A stretch of DNA of 30,435 nucleotides from Candidatus Pacearchaeota archaeon (lineage in GTDB: Archaea; Nanobdellota; Nanobdellia; Pacearchaeales; GW2011-AR1): positions 1 to 30,435 of the forward strand of contig JAGLLG010000009.1 in the NCBI GenBank assembly GCA_023140635.1, given 5' to 3'. Positions 27,307 to 30,435 of this stretch are shown here, in pieces (positions within the stretch are counted from its first letter, which is position 1; every line of letters begins with the position of its first letter). Position numbers and translations under genes: made by a program. The notes beneath the pieces were generated by a model. It ran no database searches, was not told where the DNA came from, and was given only the letters and a program-made list of their open reading frames with translations.

Positions 27307-27896
27307 TGCATCACCATCTCATAATATTTTAAACGATTAGTTAAAGGATAACCCGAATTTATCGCAGACTGGACAACACAATCTTCTTTTATTTTCACTT
27401 CCTTAATAAAATCAGAATAACTTATCTGCAGACAATTCACATTTATCCCGGTCTGTGCCTCCGCATAATCCTCAGCCCCTTTTACTTTTATTTTTTTATT
27501 CACAACAAACAATAAATCAATATCCGAACCTTTAACAGAACTCAGCTTCGCTGTTGAGCCAAATAAAAGGACTATTATCGGCTGTTCTTTCAACTTCTTC
27601 AAAAAATAATTAATTGCCTCTTTTCTCAGGGACAGCAATTTATCCGCTCGCTCAACATCAAAAATAGAAAAAACAAGAAAAGTCCCCATGTTTTTCCTAA
27701 CAGAATACTTCTTCAAATTACCTTCCTTTACTGACTTCAAAATATTTCGTTTTTCCAATTGACTCAAAAATCTAGTTACACTATTACTATTAAGTCCTGT
27801 TCGCCTAGCTATATCTCGCAAATGAATCTGCACATTTTTCTTTTCATAGAAAAGCCTCATTATTTTTTTATAACCTGTTTTTAATATTGTTTCCAT
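27303..27896 (-). CDS. Winged-helix/MNT nucleotidyltransferase, putative antitoxin and autoregulator
   Basis: The protein has 197 residues. Residues about 1-70 form a winged helix ('IHLRDIARRTGLNSNSVTRF', then 'LEKRNILKSVKEGNLKKYSV'). Residues about 95-190 form a minimal nucleotidyltransferase with the signature 'LLFGSTAKLSSVKGSDIDLL' (GS and DxD present, so probably active). Antitoxins of this class modify or bind their HEPN partner, which is encoded directly downstream with a 4-bp overlap. The fused DNA-binding domain suggests it represses its own promoter, where a palindrome overlaps the TATA box. The start has no Shine-Dalgarno and lies 30 nt after the TATA box, so the transcript should be leaderless. 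As first gene of the operon it would govern expression of the giant surface protein as well. Confidence 0.85.
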   Translation of the reverse strand: METILKTGYKKIMRLFYEKKNVQIHLRDIARRTGLNSNSVTRFLSQLEKRNILKSVKEGNLKKYSVRKNMGTFLVFSIFDVERADKLLSLRKEAINYFLKKLKEQPIIVLLFGSTAKLSSVKGSDIDLLFVVNKKIKVKGAEDYAEAQTGINVNCLQISYSDFIKEVKIKEDCVVQSAINSGYPLTNRLKYYEMVMQ

Positions 27897-27909
27897 TTTT
27901 TAAACATTC

Positions 27910-27926
27910 GTTTAACTTATTTAAAC
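27910..27926 (-). promoter_or_regulatory. Palindromic operator candidate overlapping the operon TATA box
   Basis: The minus strand reads GTTTAAATAAGTTAAAC, a perfect 6-bp inverted repeat (GTTTAA/TTAAAC) with a 5-bp spacer. The TATA box TTTAAATAA (27918-27926) begins 30 nt before the ATG at 27896 and forms the left half. GAATGTTTAAA is also repeated directly about 22 bp downstream. A dimer of the winged-helix antitoxin is the natural candidate ligand. Confidence 0.5.
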
Positions 27927-28195
27927 ATTCCCCATTGCTTATTTATATCATTCGCAATAAAATTATGCGTCCCCTCAATCTCCATATCATAAACCCTCCC
28001 AGGCTCATGCTGTCTAATTGAAGTTATCTTTTCGTATTTTATGCTACCAGTTTCATAATCAGGGACAGCAATGTAGTCTCCTTCCGACAGGTCAACGACT
28101 CGGACCCACTCCGGATTCGCCGTCCCGACGGCGAACCCTCCGACCAGCAAAAACCCGACGAGCAAAATCAAATTGACAATCACATTTTTACCCAT
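27917..28195 (-). pseudogene. Stub copy of the signal-peptide/Hint start of the giant gene
   Basis: This 92-residue frame (ATG 28195; an in-frame ATG at 28204 is less likely) has the same signal peptide type as the giant protein. Its mature sequence is identical over 'VGTANPEWVRVVDLSEGDYI' through 'HNFIANDI'. It then runs into 'NKQWGMFK' and stops, so the terminal 'IAHN' and everything after it are lost. It starts 8 bp inside the Bro-N stop (ATGGGTAA). It looks like the remnant of an earlier 5' end, separated from its gene by the inserted nucleotidyltransferase/HEPN pair, or like the donor or product of recombination between giant genes. A short exported Hint-fragment peptide could still be made; the absence of mature-region amino-acid changes shows the duplication is recent or constrained. 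Confidence 0.75.
27945..28195 (-). repeat. Signal-peptide/Hint 251-bp direct repeat, copy B (stub)
   Basis: Partner of 26545-26795. Similarity ends sharply at 27945, and the next bases lead straight into the stub stop codon and the promoter of the nucleotidyltransferase gene. Confidence 0.95.
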
Positions 28196-29069
28196 TTTCA
28201 ACAACCACCATTAATTTTTTCTTTTTCTTCTTCCCTTCCTTAATCTTTTTCTTCTTTTCAGGAACCGCGAGAAAATTATCTTCTGAAACTACTGACCTTC
28301 CAATTTTCTCTTCCGCTTCCTTCCTCGCATTCCCTGCAACCTCTCCACCTTGCCTCGCAGCGACAACACACTCTCCAAATCCCTCAGAATTTTTATTAAC
28401 TGTTATCTCTGTAGTAACTTTCTCCCCAAGCATACCAAAGATTAATTCAAGTTCATCCATATGATCTCTCAGATTTTCTTTACCAAGACTTTTAATCTCC
28501 CTATGTTCCCCAATAGAAACCCCAAAAGTCGCCTTCGCAATCTCGTCCGTCAAAATAGCAAAATCCCTATTCCCCCCAACCCCTCGCTCCTTCCACTCAT
28601 CCGTCAAATCCTGTCGAACCGCAATCCCCCTCAACCTCTTATCAATCCAAGACTTAGAATATCCCTTCTTCTCATAAATTTCCTTCATCCTCTCCTGAGC
28701 CAACTCCGGATTCTCAATCTCCTGAACTCTCTCATAACCAACCCTAGCCAGCCACAACTTAAACGGCTCCGCCTTCTTGGAAGGAATAGACTGAATAATC
28801 CTAAACATCGACTCTGTATCTGCGCAATCGGTCTCATATTCCTTACCATCTCCAGACTTTAATTTCAGTTGTACCCAAATTGGGGACAACTGGAGTTGAC
28901 CAAATTCTCTATCTTTAACCTTTCCCCAATATTGCCTCGGAGTCGGACTATCAGTCAAAACCCCCACGACATCAACAACAGAAAAAAACCACCTATCCCC
29001 AACAAGTTTCTTCCTCACACCCTTCCCATTAAATATTGCTATATGCGTTTCATTTTCTTTTCTATCCAT
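28188..29069 (-). CDS. Bro-N family (antirepressor/DinD-like) DNA-binding protein
   Basis: This is 293 residues from the ATG at 29069, chosen over 29108 because GGGAGG lies 9 nt upstream and the start overlaps the preceding stop by 8 bp (ATGGATAG). The N-terminal Bro-N-like domain has 'RWFFSVVDVVGVLTDSPTPR' and 'YWGKVKDREF', then 'DTESMFRIIQSIPSKKAEPF' and 'KLWLARVGYERVQEIENPEL'. The second half ('GYSKSWIDKRLRGI', 'EWKERGVGGNRDFAILTDEI') matches the longer Bro-N proteins seen in phage-like and ultra-small-cell genomes. The C-terminus is a lysine run (EKKKKIKEGKKKKKK), which may bind nucleic acid. Bro-N proteins are common in viruses and mobile islands and usually regulate transcription. It is probably co-expressed with the AlbA_2 gene; its target is not evident. 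Confidence 0.8.
   Translation of the reverse strand: MDRKENETHIAIFNGKGVRKKLVGDRWFFSVVDVVGVLTDSPTPRQYWGKVKDREFGQLQLSPIWVQLKLKSGDGKEYETDCADTESMFRIIQSIPSKKAEPFKLWLARVGYERVQEIENPELAQERMKEIYEKKGYSKSWIDKRLRGIAVRQDLTDEWKERGVGGNRDFAILTDEIAKATFGVSIGEHREIKSLGKENLRDHMDELELIFGMLGEKVTTEITVNKNSEGFGECVVAARQGGEVAGNARKEAEEKIGRSVVSEDNFLAVPEKKKKIKEGKKKKKKLMVVVENG
28192..28206 (-). repeat. 15-bp direct repeat at the Bro-N 3' junction
   Basis: GGTTGTTGAAAATGG on the minus strand encodes the Bro-N C-terminus 'VVENG' and includes the start codon of the stub. The same 15 bases occur at 29066-29080. Confidence 0.9.
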
Positions 29070-30408
29070 TTTCAACAACCTCCCAATATCCACCCTTCGC
29101 AGGACCAACCCTTTTTAACAAACCCTTTTGTTTAAGCTCCGAAATTTGCATCTCAACTGCACGAGAAGTTATTCTGATTTTAATCGCAATATCCTGGGCA
29201 CTAATCATTGGATTTTCCTTAATTAATTTAATAATTTTCTCCGAAGTTTTCTCCGAAGTTTTCTCCGAAGTTTTCTCACCCGCCAACCTTCCAACATCCT
29301 CAAGAGTTGGTCTAAAAAGAGTCACTGAAAAAAACTTGCCAAACTCAAACCCTGGCTTCTTCAATCCTAATTCACTCATAGCATCCTCAATTCTCCTTAT
29401 CCCACTCCCAACTTGCTCAACTAACTCTACTTTCTGAAATAAATTAAAAATTAAAGGATTCCTCGACAAACTTCTTCTACCAAACTCTTCTTCTTTAATT
29501 ATCAATTCTCCAGGATTACTTATTTCAACTCTATCGTCAAAAATATCAATCTGAACACGTGCCCCCTTTTCATTATAATCTCTATGTACCAATGCATTTA
29601 CCAAAACTTCTTTTAATGCTTCTTCGGGAATCTCTAAAATTTCTTTTCTCGGACCAAAACCTTCAATCCTATACACCGTCTTAAGATTTTTATACAAAAA
29701 CTTCATAGCCCCATCATAATTTGATAAAATATCCGAAATAAAATCTTTCTTATCAATTATAAATACCTTATCCTTCCCCTTATACAAAACACATGTTACA
29801 ACAGCTTGAGGAATAAATTTTTCTATCCCTTCACAAAAAAACAAAACTCCTGTATTCCTAAACTCATCTTTATCATTCAAAACACCAATATTCTTTAATA
29901 TATCCATTACAGGAATAACCTTGCTTACTTTTGATTTTTCTAAAAAAGAATCAAATTTATGCTTATCAAACCCATTTTCAAAAGAAAAACTTTTATTTAT
30001 CATTTCATCAAACAAGATTTTTCCCTCCTTGTTGAAAAACTCTCGAATTTCGGGAACACTCATCTTCTGAGAATTCGCCCCCTGTCTCAAATAAAACCCC
30101 GAAGAACACTTGTAGGGTTTATCCTTCCCCTCATCGACATTAATCACCAACACATCCCCAAAACTCTCCAACCCAACCTTCACCGACGGATCGCAACTTC
30201 TCGCAACATCCTGAATCTGCGATCTCAGTTTATTAGTTATCTTAATTCCTTTTACATCTCCATCGTCGCTAACCCCGACAAAAATCCTTCCCCCATCGCT
30301 ATTCGCAAAAGCAACAATCTCCCTATCAATCCAGTTCGCACTTTCTTTAAACTCAACAAACTGTCCTTCCCCCCCCTCAATTAATTTTCTAATATCATCC
30401 CCCATCAT
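29062..30408 (-). CDS. AlbA_2/Schlafen-type ATP-binding transcriptional regulator (COG2865-like)
   Basis: The AlbA_2 domain comes first ('GEGQFVEFKES', 'REIVAFANSDGGRIFVGVSD', 'FYLRQGANSQKMS'). A GHKL-like ATP-binding region follows ('EALKEVLVNALVHRDYNEKG', 'DDRVEISNPGEL', 'VEQVGSGIRRIEDAM'), then a 'TSEK' repeat linker and a C-terminal winged helix ('ISAQDIAIKIRITSRAVEMQ', 'LKQKGLLKRVG'). All blocks of the family are present at normal length. I place the start at the ATG at 30408 (a second ATG follows directly), because family members begin a few residues before 'GEGQ..EFKE'. The frame is open to the window edge through a TTG at 30423, so a longer N-terminus cannot be excluded. Such proteins are ATP-dependent DNA-binding regulators frequent in defence and mobile islands. 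It overlaps Bro-N by 8 bp. Confidence 0.85.
   Translation of the reverse strand: MMGDDIRKLIEGGEGQFVEFKESANWIDREIVAFANSDGGRIFVGVSDDGDVKGIKITNKLRSQIQDVARSCDPSVKVGLESFGDVLVINVDEGKDKPYKCSSGFYLRQGANSQKMSVPEIREFFNKEGKILFDEMINKSFSFENGFDKHKFDSFLEKSKVSKVIPVMDILKNIGVLNDKDEFRNTGVLFFCEGIEKFIPQAVVTCVLYKGKDKVFIIDKKDFISDILSNYDGAMKFLYKNLKTVYRIEGFGPRKEILEIPEEALKEVLVNALVHRDYNEKGARVQIDIFDDRVEISNPGELIIKEEEFGRRSLSRNPLIFNLFQKVELVEQVGSGIRRIEDAMSELGLKKPGFEFGKFFSVTLFRPTLEDVGRLAGEKTSEKTSEKTSEKIIKLIKENPMISAQDIAIKIRITSRAVEMQISELKQKGLLKRVGPAKGGYWEVVENG
29066..29080 (-). repeat. 15-bp direct repeat at the Bro-N 5' junction
   Basis: Identical to 28192-28206. It encodes the last residues 'VVENG' of the AlbA_2 protein and includes the Bro-N start codon, so the Bro-N gene lies exactly between the two copies. 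Confidence 0.9.
29235..29277 (-). repeat. 12-bp tandem repeat encoding (TSEK)n linker
   Basis: Three full copies of TTTTCTCCGAAG (plus strand) and a partial fourth. They encode 'EKTSEKTSEKTSEK', a flexible linker between the ATP-binding and winged-helix domains. Unit length is a multiple of three, so copy-number change would keep the frame. Confidence 0.95.
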
Positions 30409-30435
30409 CGCACCCCAGTCCAAACATAATCCGGA

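Noticed and set aside
28188..29108. Bro-N start at 29108.
   Set aside because: It would overlap the AlbA_2 gene by 47 bp; the ATG at 29069 has GGGAGG at proper spacing and the same 8-bp overlap as the other junctions.

Overview
The window looks like part of a DPANN-type archaeal genome. I would guess the Woesearchaeota/Pacearchaeota neighbourhood, at moderate confidence. The reasons are: TATA boxes 29-30 nt upstream of start codons (leaderless archaeal promoters); a HerA-like ATPase; a HEPN/nucleotidyltransferase toxin-antitoxin pair; very long, sequon-rich exported proteins with single-pass membrane anchors; and N-terminal anchors ending in 'ITGYS' or 'MTGFVIF'. No rRNA or tRNA gene is visible to settle the lineage. 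No stretch longer than about 70 bases lacks a gene.

Left part (1-6751, plus strand): three exported proteins. They are a right-handed beta-helix protein with a MopE-type metal-binding motif (its 5' end lies outside the window), a 99-residue membrane-anchored cysteine-containing protein, and an 1155-residue single-pass surface protein with an N-terminal DNRLRE-like domain. The last two have their own leaderless promoters. The plus-strand block meets the minus-strand block tail to tail, with 6 bp between stop codons.

Centre (6758-26795, minus strand): an 18.7-kb gene for a surface protein of about 6223 residues, followed by a 439-residue coiled-coil protein that may be its cytoplasmic partner. 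From the N-terminus the giant protein has: a signal peptide; the C-terminal half of an intein/Hint domain with an intact HN|T end; two FG-GAP propellers with eight Ca-binding loops each; six LamG domains (four in a tandem array of about 1 kb per unit); about 3400 residues of Ig-like, CARDB-like and NEW3-like beta-sandwich; a CGNG cysteine cluster; a Ser/Gly linker; one transmembrane helix; and a cytoplasmic HerA/FtsK-superfamily ATPase with a helical tail. A giant adhesin fused in one chain to a hexamer-type motor is the most striking element of the window.

Right part (26788-30435, minus strand): an AlbA_2/ATP-binding regulator, a Bro-N protein, a stub gene that duplicates the signal-peptide/Hint start of the giant gene, then a wHTH-nucleotidyltransferase and a HEPN protein. 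The HEPN stop overlaps the giant start. The toxin-antitoxin module therefore sits between two near-identical 251-bp copies of the giant's 5' end, exactly 1400 bp apart, and probably drives its transcription from an apparently autoregulated promoter.

Working model (inference): this is a cell-contact locus. An integrin/laminin-like ectodomain, recombining at its LamG and Hint cassettes, is coupled through the membrane to an ATP-driven machine and tied genetically to a toxin-antitoxin module.
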